DNA from: Apiotrichum sp. Y4204
Taxonomy: Eukaryota; Basidiomycota; Tremellomycetes; Trichosporonales; Trichosporonaceae
Assembly (NCBI GenBank): GCA_025531455.1
Contig: JAMYHL010000055.1
Coordinates: forward strand, 62,001 to 126,000
Reading direction: 5' to 3'
DNA length: 64,000 bases
In this document: piece by piece, positions 1 through 11,278 of the stretch
How positions within the stretch are numbered: position 1 is the stretch's first letter
Layout: each line of letters starts with the position of its first letter
Notes under the pieces: model-generated
What the model was told of the DNA's origin: nothing
The model's database searches: none
Seen by the model: the letters and a program-made list of their open reading frames with translations, nothing else
Position numbers and translations under genes: made by a program

Positions 1-3000
1 TGCTCAACCCCCGACAGGCCCGACAGATGGCAGACGGCCGAAAAAGGCCCAGACGCTCCTCGAAGACAATGCCGTAAGGTTCCCGAGTCGGACAGTCTCC
101 GGCCAGACTGCCATCACAATTTCTCCATGCATCTTGCTCTCCATCGATGCATCTCCGGCAACGCATTGTATAACCAGCGTCCGACCCCGCTGTTCAGGCC
201 TTCAGGCGTGCTTGAAGACCTTGCCGCGAAGATCGCGGTTGCCTAAACATGGTCGTCTCCAGATCGTTCTTGAATGTGTGGGACGTCATCGTCTGGTGGA
301 CAATACTATGATCCTGACAACGTCATATCGCCACACCTAATGGTCGCGCTTCTCGGCGGCAATTGGCTCCCAACGGAGATACATACCCCCCAGGCGTTAT
401 TCAGCGTGGGAACATGAGAACGATGTGTGTCGCGTGATTTTAATCCACGTGAATTGGTAGTTGCGACTTCGTTGCGACGAAGCGTCGAGAGTCATGAGTC
501 ACCCTCGAGCCGCAGAGAGGATCAAAGGCTGGACGATGCTCTGTCCGACAGAATAGAGTCGATGTCGCTTGCTACTAGTTATAATGCTCTGACGTTCTGT
601 CGAGTGTCTCCCCTCGAACGGAAGACGAGATATCGAGATGATCCAGCACTTCGAATGCAGCACAGCAAAGGCGAGGGCCCATGCATGGGCTCACTCGGCG
701 TCAGTGAGACAATGTTTGTGGCGTTCGTACCTGCAGGTTCCTGCAACTGCTGCATCGGTGATCGATGTACAAACGTTTTATTCCGGACATCTCATTCCTG
801 GTCAAAGCTCCAACGGAAACCGTCGTGTATGTCATGTATGGCAGCGTTCTCACGTTCTGATAACACGGGACGTGGTGTTGGTGTACTGATGTTGTGGACA
901 CTGGGATGACCTGCTCCTGGAAGAACATCAGTTTGTATCCGTCCGTTGCTTTCGTCGAGACAACTTGCCAAGCTGCCAAGTGCTCTGTCTCACATCCTTT
1001 CTGTATGAGCAGTGAAACAAAATGCTACACGCTTTATGTCCCCATACCGCCGGTGCCGCCGGTCATAACTCAGGAATGCAAGGTGTGTCTTGTATACCCT
1101 GTCGATCATCAACCAAGTCCCCAACATCAACAATTGCTATCGTTGTCTGGCGCCTCGGATTGTGCGCTTTTGTGCGTCGTACAGCGGTGCGGCCGGTGCG
1201 GGCCGGGCGGACCGCCACATGTGGCAAGCAGCCACACAACACCAAATAGGAGGCTCGGGGTTGGTGAGAGATTAGGCCGTGCTCCGGTCGCGGGACGGAG
1301 CGACAGGGTTTGCATTCCGTAAAGATTGCGTTTGTGTCCGCCACATACGTGATGTGCGCGCGATGTGCAGAGCTTGCGCGCCGGCAGCGCTCATTCGGTG
1401 CATACAATTTTGCACAGCAAGCGACGAGAGCGACGAGGCGGCTGCGCCGCGTGCGCCGTGTGTCCCTTCTTCGTGTATCCCACATCCGCAAGTCGTCAGT
1501 CAAAGGTATGAGTGGTGTGCTTTGTTTAGTATTACTGTGTGCACGTGAGGGCGCCGCGCGAACAAGCACCAAGTACAAAGTGTACAGCGCTTGTTCCGGT
1601 GCTGTGCCATCCAGTATTCGGTATAACGCAGCTGCGTACTCCGTATTCAAAGTGCAGGCACGAGATCGGTGCTGGGAAATAGGTATGGCCAGCCCAACTT
1701 GATTGTGATGGACTGTGCGTGGTTGTGCGGGGCGGTACGACACCAGCGCAAACAGCCTGGGAACTGGGCGATCTCGCTGTCGTCTGCAACCTCGCTGTCG
1801 TCTCGCCAGATACAGTCGAGGCTCGAGGATGGAGATAAGTATGGACGCAACGCGCAACGCGCAAAGTAGCACATGGCGCGCATGGCGCGCATGGCGCAAC
1901 ATACCGTCCATGCACAGGGTCCCTGTCCCGCTGCCCAGCTCTGGGCTTTCTGGAACGGCTGCCAGGGGATAATGCATGATCTCCAGGCGGATTCGGCAGG
2001 TCTTATGGCAAGGATATACAAGATATGCAGTAAGACGAGATTCACGGTAAACGATCCAAGTGGTTCCATTCCCACAGCTACTCGGCTCTGATGCCTCATT
2101 TCACGAGTTACGACATCGGAGACTAGGACGCAGGCACCGCCCTCCGCCCTCACGCGCGCGTCGTCTGCATCCGAGGCGGTCGAGGCGCGGCGAACCGGCA
2201 AAGCGGGGTTTCGTTGCCCAAACGTGGTTGCTTGCGGCACGTTTTGGTTCCTGTCTTGGAGATCTTGGTTGTTTCCAGTTTGAGCGTGCGTACGGCAGAG
2301 ACAGGGGACACTGGGGGACACTTGTCTCATGGTGTGAGGGATGGTGCACCGCGTACAGCGTACAATGTCGCACCTCGTTGTCGCAGGTCGTCAGCAGCAG
2401 TGCAGGTTTTCTAGCTCTAGACAATAACAGCTATAATGGTAAAACTCTCCGCCTCCGCCCCGGACAAGCAGGAGCGGAGACCAACGCAAACCAGCGGAGA
2501 CCTCTGGCACCGGGAGAGGGCATCCGCGAAGCCTAATAGGTTGTCCTCTTGGCGTGCTGTGCGGTTACTGCCTCTGGTCAGGCTGGGCAGGCTCGAGCGC
2601 GCAAGGAAGGATGCTGCCGCATGAGAGGGATCTCACGCTCAACGATCTGGGAGTCATAGATGCGGCTTTTGCGTTTCTCACGAGCCAAAAGAGGCAGAGG
2701 CAGAGATCGAGAGAGAGAGGGAGAGCTCGTTCGAGATCCAAGATCCCAGACCCGCAGCTCTATTGCCTGCCCTTCCACACAGCTGTGGGCCCATGCACAC
2801 AATCAAGCTTCACAGGTAACACAATCAGAAGCACAGAAGGACACACAATGAACCGATTGGAGAGGCGTCTCCTTCTGGCCCGTCCCGGGCGCGCACCCGT
2901 TTCCCCCTCCGCCCCCCCTCTTCACCATCGCTACCACGATCTACTTGTTCAACTTGATCATCTCCCACTTTACCAGGTGTCGCCGACGTTCGTCTTCGAT

Positions 3001-3086
3001 CCTCGACAGTGCTCTCTACTGGTGGAAGCCCGTTCCCCTCTTCTCTTCACTACCTCTGAAAGCGTCAGCACTGCAGGGCTGCCACC
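1..3086. other. Intergenic DNA, no supported gene
   Basis: Several open frames exist; the longest is a 304-codon minus frame at 1063-1977. They are rich in arginine, cysteine and serine, overlap equally long frames on the opposite strand, and lack recognisable domains or consistent splice signals, so I do not call them. Small tandem motifs are present (for example a GCGCGCATG repeat near 1872-1898). The last 300 bases before 3087 are pyrimidine-rich and probably form the leader and promoter of the next gene. Confidence 0.6.
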
Positions 3087-5106
3087 ATGGCCGTGCTCCG
3101 CACCCTGGGCCTCGCGGCGCTCGTCGGCGCCGCGCACGCCTTCGTCTTCAACTTTAACATCACGAGCTGCCAGTACCTCGACATTCAGTTCTCGATGGGC
3201 AAGGCGGGCGACTACCAGATCTACATGCTTGTGAGTCTAGGTAGGGCGAGACAACCGTTGGCAAACAATGGCTGCCTCTGGGAATGGGTCCCACGCAGCA
3301 TGAGACCCACCACCATATGTATCGCATGTATGACTAACACCGCAGGACAAGAACAACCACGCCGTCAAGGCCAAGCCCGTCGCCGAACTCCAGCAGATTC
3401 CCAACAAGGATGGCTGGCTGCAGGCCCGCTTCAATATGCCGCGTACGTGAATGTGGCACCTGGGTCGTCCGGTCCGAGCTCGGAGCTCGGAGACTTGGGT
3501 GCTGCGGAGACGGCGGAACCTAACGCTAACTTCGGGACAGTGCCGCTCGACCAGGACACGCTCTTCATCATGGGCGACGACGACGGCTACCTCGTGAGTA
3601 GCGGGGCATGTGCGGGTGCGATGGCTTGTGCCACCCTTGCATGCGATTGTATTCAGCCGCTTACTCCAGGACGGAGGCGTCTCAAACATCACGAAGTCCG
3701 ACAGCCTGTCTTGCGGCGACCGCGCGTATGACCTGAAGAGCCCTCAGTAAGTGCATCACTTCGGCATCCCGAGACCAGTAACTGACCCGGAGATTCAAAT
3801 GGTCTGTCAACGGCGTAGAACGCCCACAGACGCTTTCTGTGAGTCCATGCAACGCGAGAGTTCAGACTTGCCAAATGGGTACCCCGCACAGGTCGCTCAC
3901 CACGCAGCAATGCGACGAGATCATGTTTTCTGGCATTCCCGACACGGTTGCCTACCCCCTTCGTGTCACGGCTGCCGTGCCTGGGGGTGAGGCGTACGAA
4001 TCCATCATCAGCGAGAAGGTCTCAGGGTTCTGTAAGTTGCCTGGTGCCTACAGGGGAGGGGGTGGTCAAACTGCTGCTCTTCGAGCCTCGCCACATGACC
4101 GAATGACTGACCCACAGCCATCCCCGCACGCGCGCGCGCAGGCGATCAGCTGGTGATCTTCATTGTGGACGCGAACCACGACCCGATTGGCGCGACCAAC
4201 GTGTACACCGTGCAGAAGAATGAGACCTGCAACAGCAGCGGCTTTGCGTCGGTCACTGTCCAGGCGCCGTCACAGACTACCGAGCCATACCGTCCCCCGT
4301 CCGTCGAGGCGAAGCTCGTTGCGGCTCGGAAGTGAGTAGTTTCTCAAAGGGAGAACATCGCAACACGCTGGTGCTTCAAAACTCGTCAACAAGCTGACGA
4401 CAGACAACAACAGACAAGCGGCCTCTCCAAGGGTGCTATTGCGGGTATCTGTGTTGGTGCGATCCTTGGTGTGCTGCTTCTTGTCGTCGTCGGTGGCCTT
4501 CTTTGCTGGCGCCGTCGGAAGGCGAGGAGGCAGTACAGCCCTCCGGGCTCGTTCAAGACCGACGGCGACGGGCATGGGGATGGTGTGCGCCGTGCGACCG
4601 TCGACCTTTCGGAATCGCCACACCACACGTCGTACAGCGGGGGTATGCGCCAGGCGCACCCGGATGTCAGCCCGTTCTACGGCGGTGCCAGCACTGGAAG
4701 GCCCGCGCACACACACAGCGACTCGGGCAGGTACTCTGAGGGACGCGACACGCTCGGCGCCGACCACACATTTGGTGGTACCTCAGCCTGGGAAACGACC
4801 AACAGCCGATCGTCCGCATCCGCCTCGACCACGGGCTTCACAACAGTCAACAGCCCTCATAACGAGGTGGCCACGCCCCCGCTGCATTCGGTCAACACGC
4901 CTCCGCTGCGGATGGACGTCAAGTCGCCTTCGGGAACCCGGGTCAATGCGCAGCAGCCGGTCGAGCCCGAATACGTCAACCACGAGGACGGAGGTGCGCC
5001 CGAGCCCGAGCCCCCGCAGCGCCCCGTGGTGCACGTGCCGCCCTCGTACGAGAAAGCCACCTCTGCGGGGCGCAGCACCCACGGTCACTCCGACGCTGGC
5101 CAGTAG
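3087..5106 (+). CDS. Secreted-domain, single-pass membrane protein of unknown function
   Basis: The start ATG sits in a strong GCCACC context and opens a signal peptide (MAVLRTLGLAALVGAAHA). I see introns near 3231-3345, 3443-3539, 3592-3670, 3749-3795, 4034-4119 and 4335-4417; the frame reads straight through a false donor at 3839. The ectodomain of roughly 270 residues has several cysteines and N-glycosylation sequons. A single transmembrane helix follows (AIAGICVGAILGVLLLVVVGG, encoded about 4435-4500), with a stop-transfer WRRRK cluster. The cytoplasmic tail of about 200 residues is rich in Ser, Thr, Pro, His and Gly, and ends QPVEPEYVNHEDGG..., PPSYEKATSAG and a short terminal stretch. 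This topology resembles fungal wall-sensor or adhesion proteins (Mid2/WSC-like), but I recognise no named extracellular domain, so the function is open. The PPSYEKA element resembles a PY motif that could bind WW domains (inference). Confidence 0.8.
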
Positions 5107-6463
5107 ATGAGAGAGGGAGAGACGTCAAGGACAGTTGGCGATATATAAAGATCCTCAGTATAACAGTATTGAGCCCTTTCCGTAGGTGTACGATGTGATA
5201 CGATCGCGTAGCTGCGGGTGAGTGGCAACGGGCGTCAGTATGGTGATGAGAATGGTCGCCATCGTCTGCGGATGTGAATTGGGTGATGCCAACCAGCGCC
5301 CACTGACCCTCTCGGCCCATCATCGGGTTTTCCTCAATGCCCTCAAATAGCATTCACGGTCTCCGATGCTCGATCAAACAGGGCTCGTGTCCATTCCACA
5401 TTCCGCAATTGTATCGCCTCCGCAGATGGATCTACCTTTTAGCGCTTCTGGCGCTTCCAGCTTGTTAGCATGTCATGCTTCCATTCCGCAGTCATCTATG
5501 TCTCTCGATTTATTTTTACTCGCCAGGAAAAGCTGCGCCGCTGTCTTTGCGAAGAATCGGAGCAGAGGGGATACAGGATCACAGGAACTATTTCCGCACA
5601 CACCCTGATCATGCTGATCAGCTGCATATCACGATCAGCATCAGCGCATCTGCGCGCATCTGCCCACCATCCGGGATCAGCAGCTCAGCAGCTGACTGCA
5701 TTCCGTCGGCGTCTCCGCCTCTCCGCACGTCACCCGCCGCCGTGCTGCGTCACTCTCCCGTCACTCGTCGTCGGCTTATTCTTCGGCCATCCTATATATT
5801 TATATATCTATCTATCGGCTCGCGCGCTCGCACAGCACCCGTGTGCGCGGGCGCCCGCTGGAACAGGCATACAACGTATCGGCTCCGACGTTCCTCACGA
5901 CAGTCATGTGTTCTTGCCCTCTCCGAGCTTTACGCCAGCTCCCAAGACAGCGCACTGCCTTACGATCTCGACCTTGCCACTGTTCTTTGTGATCCCCGCC
6001 GCGCGGCTTCGCGAGGCCGCATGCCCGCCGCGTTACAAATTACTCTATGATTTTCCAAGACTCTATGACATTATGCTCCCCGCTGATCCGCTGTTCCGCT
6101 GATTCCCTAACGCGCGCGGGGTGCTGTCTGCTCTGGCGCTCTGTGAACTGTGCGGTATATCCCTACCTCACGCTGACTCAACTGATTGTCTGGCCGACGA
6201 TCGTGTGGGCACGACGGCCGCTCTGGCCGCTCTGGCACCAGATCACTCGGCTGACCGCCGTTGTGTTGTGGCCGACGGGCTGGTGGGCCGTGACCTGTGA
6301 GCTGTGAGCCCGAGCTATTCCTTGCAAGTACTAAAGACCCAAAGACCAGTGGCCAGTGTCTTCTCTCCCCTCCCCATCCTTCTCCAATACCGCCCACTCT
6401 AACAGCTCTCCTCTCCACCTCTCACCCTCTCGACTCTCTCGACTCACTCTACCTCTCTCCACG
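5107..6463. other. Intergenic region; promoter of the lectin gene
   Basis: No coding region is supported. An AT-rich block at about 5791-5816 (TATATATTTATATATCTATC) could serve as a TATA-type element, although it lies about 650 bases from the next ATG. The last 100 bases before 6464 are strongly CT-rich, as is common for leaders in this window. Confidence 0.5.
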
Positions 6464-7156
6464 ATGCTCACCCTCCTCCCTCTCCTCACCGCCCTAACCC
6501 TCGTCTCGGGTGCGGCGCTCGACAAGCGCGCGCCCCAGAAGGTCCTCATTCACCCGGGTGGCAACTCTAACCTCTGCCTCACCGCTGCCGACAACTACAG
6601 GACGCACGGCGCCGTCACCCTGTACGCCAAATGATATGATTTTTTTATCTGTATTTTGCGCCCCTACTGACACTCGACAGGCAGAACTGCGGGTGCGGCA
6701 ACACGTCGCAGGAGTGGCTCGTAACCTCGGGCACGACACAGATCGCGCTCGCCAAAGACACGACGTACTGCGTCGTCGGCGGTGTCAGTGAGTGCTTTTC
6801 ACTGTCACCATCTCACACTCCACAGACGCGCTCCGCGGCTGGTTCCCGGGCGACGGCAAGCAGCTCGAGACGTGGTCGTGCAAGGGCGACCTCTCGCCTG
6901 GATTCTCGACCTGGACATTCGACAATGGCAAGTTCAAGACGACGGGCCAGAACTCTGTGATCCCGCCCCAGCCTGCCGACAGTGAGTCCCCGCCCCCCTG
7001 GCGGCCATGGCGGCTGTGGCCTGTGCTCATGCTCACTCCTCTCCAGACTTCTGCATGGACAACAGGGACGGCAACCTCGCGCCTGGCAACATTGTGCAGT
7101 ACTGGACGTGCTTTGGCGGTAACGCCAACCAGCAGTGGACGACGACGAATGTCTAA
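6464..7156 (+). CDS. Small secreted ricin B-type lectin-like protein
   Basis: Four exons encode about 160 residues. The N-terminus is a signal peptide (MLTLLPLLTALTLVSGAA) followed by a LDKRA sequence, a likely Kex2-type processing site. Donors and acceptors fit at about 6621-6680, 6788-6825 and 6981-7046. The mature part carries hallmarks of a beta-trefoil carbohydrate-binding fold: NLCLTA near the start, QNCGCGNTSQEW, an FCMDNRDG segment and a final QYWTC...NQQW. The QEW and QQW tripeptides correspond to the QxW signature of the ricin B family. It is probably secreted and may bind sugars. It is short (one trefoil domain with about three lobes), has no attached enzyme domain and so is not evidently a toxin. 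The first intron begins with GTACGC rather than GTGAGT. Confidence 0.8.
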
Positions 7157-7740
7157 GTAGTCGCACATGCCATCCGAACAGTGACCGTGGACACTTTGAT
7201 ACTATGGTAGCACGAACAATGATGGACAGTAGTAATGTATATATGACACCGAGATGTGAAAGAGCAGGTTATGCACCACTTTATGAATGCTTGGGCAGTG
7301 TCTCAACCCTGGTCTGAGGGAAGCTCAGAAGCGAAGAGGCAAGACATTACGTCCACTGTTGGCTTTCGGTCGGTCTGGAGACAGCCACACAAGTCACCGT
7401 CACGCCTCGCACATGTCGCAAGTGACTGTAATCCTGTGAGATATGTATGCATGTAATGGTGCAGGTATTGGAAACGGTGCGGAATTATCCACTATCTAAG
7501 CAGCGCTGATCGTAAGCGTTGTGGTCACTTGTAAAAACAGTGGTGTGTGACACTCAGCCGAGATACGTTACGGGCCTTGGCTCGAGATTTTGGTTTTTGG
7601 TTCTCATGGGAGTGAGTTGGTTGAACACTGGTAATTGTATGGGAGTGTGATTTATGGGCGGAGGGAGGTGAATCGGAATTGTGTTACTGGAGTAGTAACG
7701 TCATGACGCCGCGCTGCGTCTGTTGCCTAGCTCGTGCTTC
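7157..7740. other. Convergent intergenic region
   Basis: This is the 3' flank shared by the lectin gene and the convergent CDP-diacylglycerol synthase gene. I see no coding signal, repeat or RNA gene in it. Confidence 0.5.
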
Positions 7741-10007
7741 TTACAGCTTGACCTTGACGCCCTGCCCTTCGAGGAAGCGCTTAAGGTCAACAAGAAGCTC
7801 GAGCTGCTCGTCGGTGGTCAGAGAAACAACCGCGGTCTGAAGGAGCGAGCCAACAGAGACGTTCTGAATCCGGATCATCGAGCTGTAGTAGACGTAGGCG
7901 AAGAGGCCCATCATGAATCTGCGAGTCAGCAAATGTCCATTTCTGTATGGCGCTCATGTCAACTCACTGGCAGTCCATGCGGTCGGTCATGCCACCGTGG
8001 CCGGGGATCGAGTCTCCAAAGTCCTTGATGTTGAACGCGCGCTTGAATCCAGACGCGAAGAAGCCACCGAAGGGAGCAACAAGAGAGGCAAAAGTGGCCA
8101 TAACCAGACAGTGGAGCTGGAAGGGCGCGTACGAAATGGAGGGCGGAGGGTGGCCAAGCTACATGTCAGCCAAGTGATGCTAAAACCTGAAAACGAGGGA
8201 CCAGGCAACTCACAATACTCTGGAGAATGTTGCGCAGAGCACCCGAGAACTCGAACTGGCGCCAGACGAACACCGGGTTGGGCTTGCATTGGATGTCGGA
8301 GAAGGCGTTCACACCGAGGTCCCTGGCAGGGCAGATCATGTAGTTGAACTGCATCCAGAAGGTACCCCAGCCGAGCGCGAAGATGAGGGTCAGGATGAAG
8401 GCGCCAACAAAGCCCTCGACAGTCTTCTTAGGCGACAGCTTGAAGAGCGAGGTGCGACCGAAGAGCTTGCCGCAGATGTACGCCATGACGTCGTTGTTGA
8501 TGACGAGCGAGGCGGGAACAAAGAACCAAATGAGACCCTCAAGAATGTTGTTCACAATAAAGTGGGAAGAAACGACAACAAGAAGGAGCGTGATGTGAAC
8601 CCAGCAGAAGAGGGCAAACTGCTGGCGGAGGGCCTCACGCCGCAGGTTGGCCACAAAGCCGACAAAGCCTGGTGTAAGGAAGGAAGAAAGAATAAGCTGG
8701 GAGTCAGTACTTACCAACGGTGTAGAGCATGAAGCTAATGAAGCGGTGGTTCTTGGCGAAGGGGATAAAGTACGCGTCGACAAACACAATGTGCTTGAAG
8801 TAGTAGATGATCGACTCGCCGTAGAGGAAGTAGTTGGTGACGACAAAGAAGTACCTGAGGTTAGTTGGAGTCTCATCTCTGCGACCCACCAGTTGAGCGT
8901 CTTGTTCCAAGTGTCACCCTTGATCTTGCCGGCGCCGTTGTCACGAAGGTCAAAGAGGGCGGTGACCTCCTTGTAGACGAGCGTCTGGCAGAGCAGGACA
9001 AGCATGATCATGTAAGGGTGACCCATGCAGAGCAGAGCTGAAGTCAGCGGGTATGTCTTGCCGGTAGTGCGAGCCAACAGAAGCTAGGACCCGCAAAGTT
9101 GCCCAACTCACCGATGAAGCCAAAGATCATGATAAACGTCCAGACGGTGCGGACGACAGCGTTTCCAGGCTTCTTGGGCTCGACCTTGGTCGCGATCGTC
9201 TTCTCGCCCTCCTGACCCTCCCCGGGTCCAACGCCGTCCTCAAACTTGACAGAGTTCTTGTTCGGGCTCGCCGGCGCGACGAGGTCGTTGGGGCCGTAGG
9301 GAGCAAAGTCCTGAGGCGTCTTGCGCTTGCGGTTGGCGGGAAGCTGGTTGGCGGTTGGGTGAAGAAGGTCGCCAGGGAGGTCGGGATTGAACTTCGATGA
9401 CGGGATGGCCGCCGACTTCGATGAGGTGGCGGAAGGGGAGATCGAAGATGCCGGCGCGGATGATTCCTTGGGGGCAGCCTTCTGAGGAGCCGCCTTCTCA
9501 GCCACAGGCGCCTTCTGAGTAGCCGCGGAGGCGGGCGCTGAAGAAGACGCCTCTGGTTTGGAGGACTGGCCGTTCGCGCTCTTTCGCTCCTTGGGAGCAG
9601 CCGACGCGCCGTTGGCAGATGAGGTGGGGGCCGGCGCGGCAGGTGCCTGGGGAGCGGCAGCTGCTTTCGGCGCGGCGGTCGACGCATCTGTGGACGATTC
9701 GGCAGCGGCAGCGGCAGCCCTGGCAGCCCGGGCAGCACGCTTCTTTGCGGATTTGGACATTGGTTGGGAGGAAAGTGTCTGCGACTCGGTGGCCCTGGCA
9801 AGTCAGCACAGAAGCCGTGCGGATGGTCTCGCCATCGATAAGATGAAAGCAGGGCAATTCCATCTCATCTGACCTTATATCATCCACGATGAAGACTTAC
9901 TGTTCGGCGGTCGAGTCGATGATCTCCTCCTCCTCTTCCTCCTCATAATCGGGTCCGTTGTCCATGTTTAGGACGTCGAACATATTTTTCTGAACGTAGG
10001 ACGGCAT
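7741..10007 (-). CDS. CDS1: Phosphatidate cytidylyltransferase (CDP-diacylglycerol synthase)
   Basis: This membrane enzyme makes CDP-diacylglycerol from phosphatidic acid and CTP, the precursor of phosphatidylinositol, phosphatidylserine and cardiolipin, at the ER. The family signature is complete: [21 protein letters not shown] is encoded near 7975-8035, with the basic/aspartate catalytic residues present. Upstream lie the conserved [12 protein letters not shown] block and a [15 protein letters not shown] motif, interleaved with about seven hydrophobic segments. The first exon (10007 to about 9903) encodes [13 protein letters not shown] and an acidic E-rich run. After an intron, a long Ala/Ser/Pro/Lys-rich stretch of about 180 residues precedes the first membrane segment; that extension is longer than in yeast Cds1. 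Introns occur near 9798-9902, 9085-9111, 8855-8884, 8669-8714, 8162-8212 and 7917-7970. The C-terminus ends QGVKVKL. Confidence 0.95.
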
Positions 10008-10600
10008 GGTGGCGGTGTTGCGCTGGAGTGCAGCCAGGCGTCGTCAAGATAATGAGCGGGATTCGTAGGGATAGCAAGATGGGTGTGAATGAGATCAGGT
10101 CCAGCAACCGACAGTGCAGCAGACGGTAGTTGTGCTGATGCTGATGGTGTGGGCGAGTGGAGAATGAGTCGTCGTGATGGACTGGGGGTGAGTGACGGAG
10201 AAAGTGTGATTCGGTGGTGGTGGGTATCAAACAGGTGGCTGCCAGCTGTTTAACTGCCAGCTCGGTGTGTCCTCTTCCTTTTTTGGTGCGATGGAATGGA
10301 CAACCTGGGTGGGTGCGTCAGCGCGAGTGACGTACCCCTCTGTGTGGAACGCGGGGAGCGGAAGCTTTTTCTTCCCCTCTTGTAAACAAGGATTCAATTA
10401 ACACGTCATAAAGCTCACTGATACGCCACGTTTGGCTTCGCACCAAAATCTCGCACTCGTCGTGTGGAAAAAAGTTGACCAGACCAGCCATGGCCAGCTG
10501 GTTGGTCCTCTTCATTTTCGATGCTGTCTTGTCTTCTCTTTCTCTTTCTCATCCCATTCCATCGTCTCTTCACATCATCGACTATGAGATAATATCAGCA
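10008..10600. promoter_or_regulatory. Divergent promoter between CDS1 and the putative ncRNA gene
   Basis: The two transcription units diverge from here. A 65-codon minus frame at 10318-10515 has no recognisable features and is ignored. A CT-rich tract (TCTTCTCTTTCTCTTTCTC, near 10531-10549) lies just upstream of the first proposed non-coding exon and may belong to its promoter. Confidence 0.35.
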
Positions 10601-10681
10601 ACTTTCCTGCCCAAAAAGCAGCGCGAGTGACATCCATCTACTGAGTAAGTCGCCATTCCTCTCCTCCCCACCACCTTTGCT

Positions 10682-10800
10682 TGATGAGCACTACAATCCA
10701 ACTCCTAAGTGTCGTCGGCCGGCGAACCTCTCAGCTAGGTTTGTCGGCAGCGGCACACGCCCGGGTAGGACCGGGTTTACTAGAGGACCACTTTACACAT
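10682..10800 (+). ncRNA. Possible snoRNA in host intron 1 (class unclear)
   Basis: The intron contains a TGATGA (box C-like, 10682-10687) and a CTGA at about 10804, but no clear terminal stem joins them. An H/ACA reading is also possible: a perfect five-pair hairpin CCCGG/CCGGG lies at 10760-10764 and 10771-10775, enclosed by CTAG...CTAG (from about 10735 to 10784), and an ACA trinucleotide sits at 10795 with three bases after it. I cannot decide between the two classes by eye. Confidence 0.3.
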
Positions 10801-10936
10801 GACCTGACCTGTTGATCTGTCGCTTTGTTTCTGTCAAGTTTAATGGCTAACAAAGCAGCTACTGACTTTGCGTGATTTCAAGCCTATCTGAAGTTTGCCC
10901 CATTACTGAGTGAGTCTTCCTCCCTTCCATCCCTTT

Positions 10937-11028
10937 GCGCTGTGAAGATAAAACATATACCATACTTTACCTCATTCGTAACCGGCTCTGCCGCGATTGA
11001 CGAGACACTTTCAGCCTTGACTGAGCGC
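10937..11028 (+). ncRNA. Candidate box C/D snoRNA in host intron 2
   Basis: A 92-nt unit is bounded by a five-base-pair terminal stem, GCGCT (10937-10941) with AGCGC (11024-11028). Inside it a box C-like GTGAAGA (10942-10948; consensus RTGATGA, one difference) and a perfect box D CTGA (11021-11024) sit at the stem base, as expected for a kink-turn. A TTGACGA near 10997-11003 could be box C'. Box D lies 83 nt before the acceptor, close to the spacing typical of intron-encoded C/D RNAs. The rRNA target was not determined. Confidence 0.42.
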
Positions 11029-11166
11029 TCCCTACTATACATTCCTTTTATCAAAGCATTTGCTGACTGGAAAGTCTAGTTTATACCCCGGCGCAACCTG
11101 CTAACAGCTATTCTGCGCATTTACTGTTCAATTGTGAGTCTCCCCCCCACGACAGTAGCACATCCG

Positions 11167-11278
11167 GATGAAATTCTATCGATGGGCGGACAGTATCCAA
11201 ATCCCGCGGGCAACCGCAAACGTCTCGTGTACAAAAGTAGGCGGGGAGGAGGAGTTGGTGAATTCATCGTGATCTGAT
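11167..11278 (+). ncRNA. Possible structured RNA or snoRNA in host intron 3
   Basis: GATGAAATTC (11167-11176) can pair with GAATTCATC (11260-11268), leaving one bulged A and enclosing about 83 nt. Alternatively GATGAAA may be a degenerate box C with CTGA at 11274-11277 as box D. The position inside the third roughly 200-nt intron of the same transcript is the main support. Confidence 0.25.

Noticed and set aside
1561..1600. Shared 14-mer CAAGCACCAAGTAC at about 1563 and about 61463
   Set aside because: No similarity extends beyond the word, so it is not evidence for a dispersed repeat or transposon.
1063..1977. 304-codon minus frame, the longest in the first 3 kb
   Set aside because: Arginine- and cysteine-rich composition, overlapping frames of similar quality on the other strand, no domain and no splice logic; likely chance in GC-rich DNA.
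3839..3895. Apparent intron in the membrane protein gene (GTGAGTCC...CACAG)
   Set aside because: Removing it breaks the frame, whereas reading through keeps the frame and adds cysteines consistent with an extracellular domain.
10318..10515. 65-codon minus frame in the CDS1 upstream region
   Set aside because: No recognisable feature and poor start context; sits in a probable divergent promoter.
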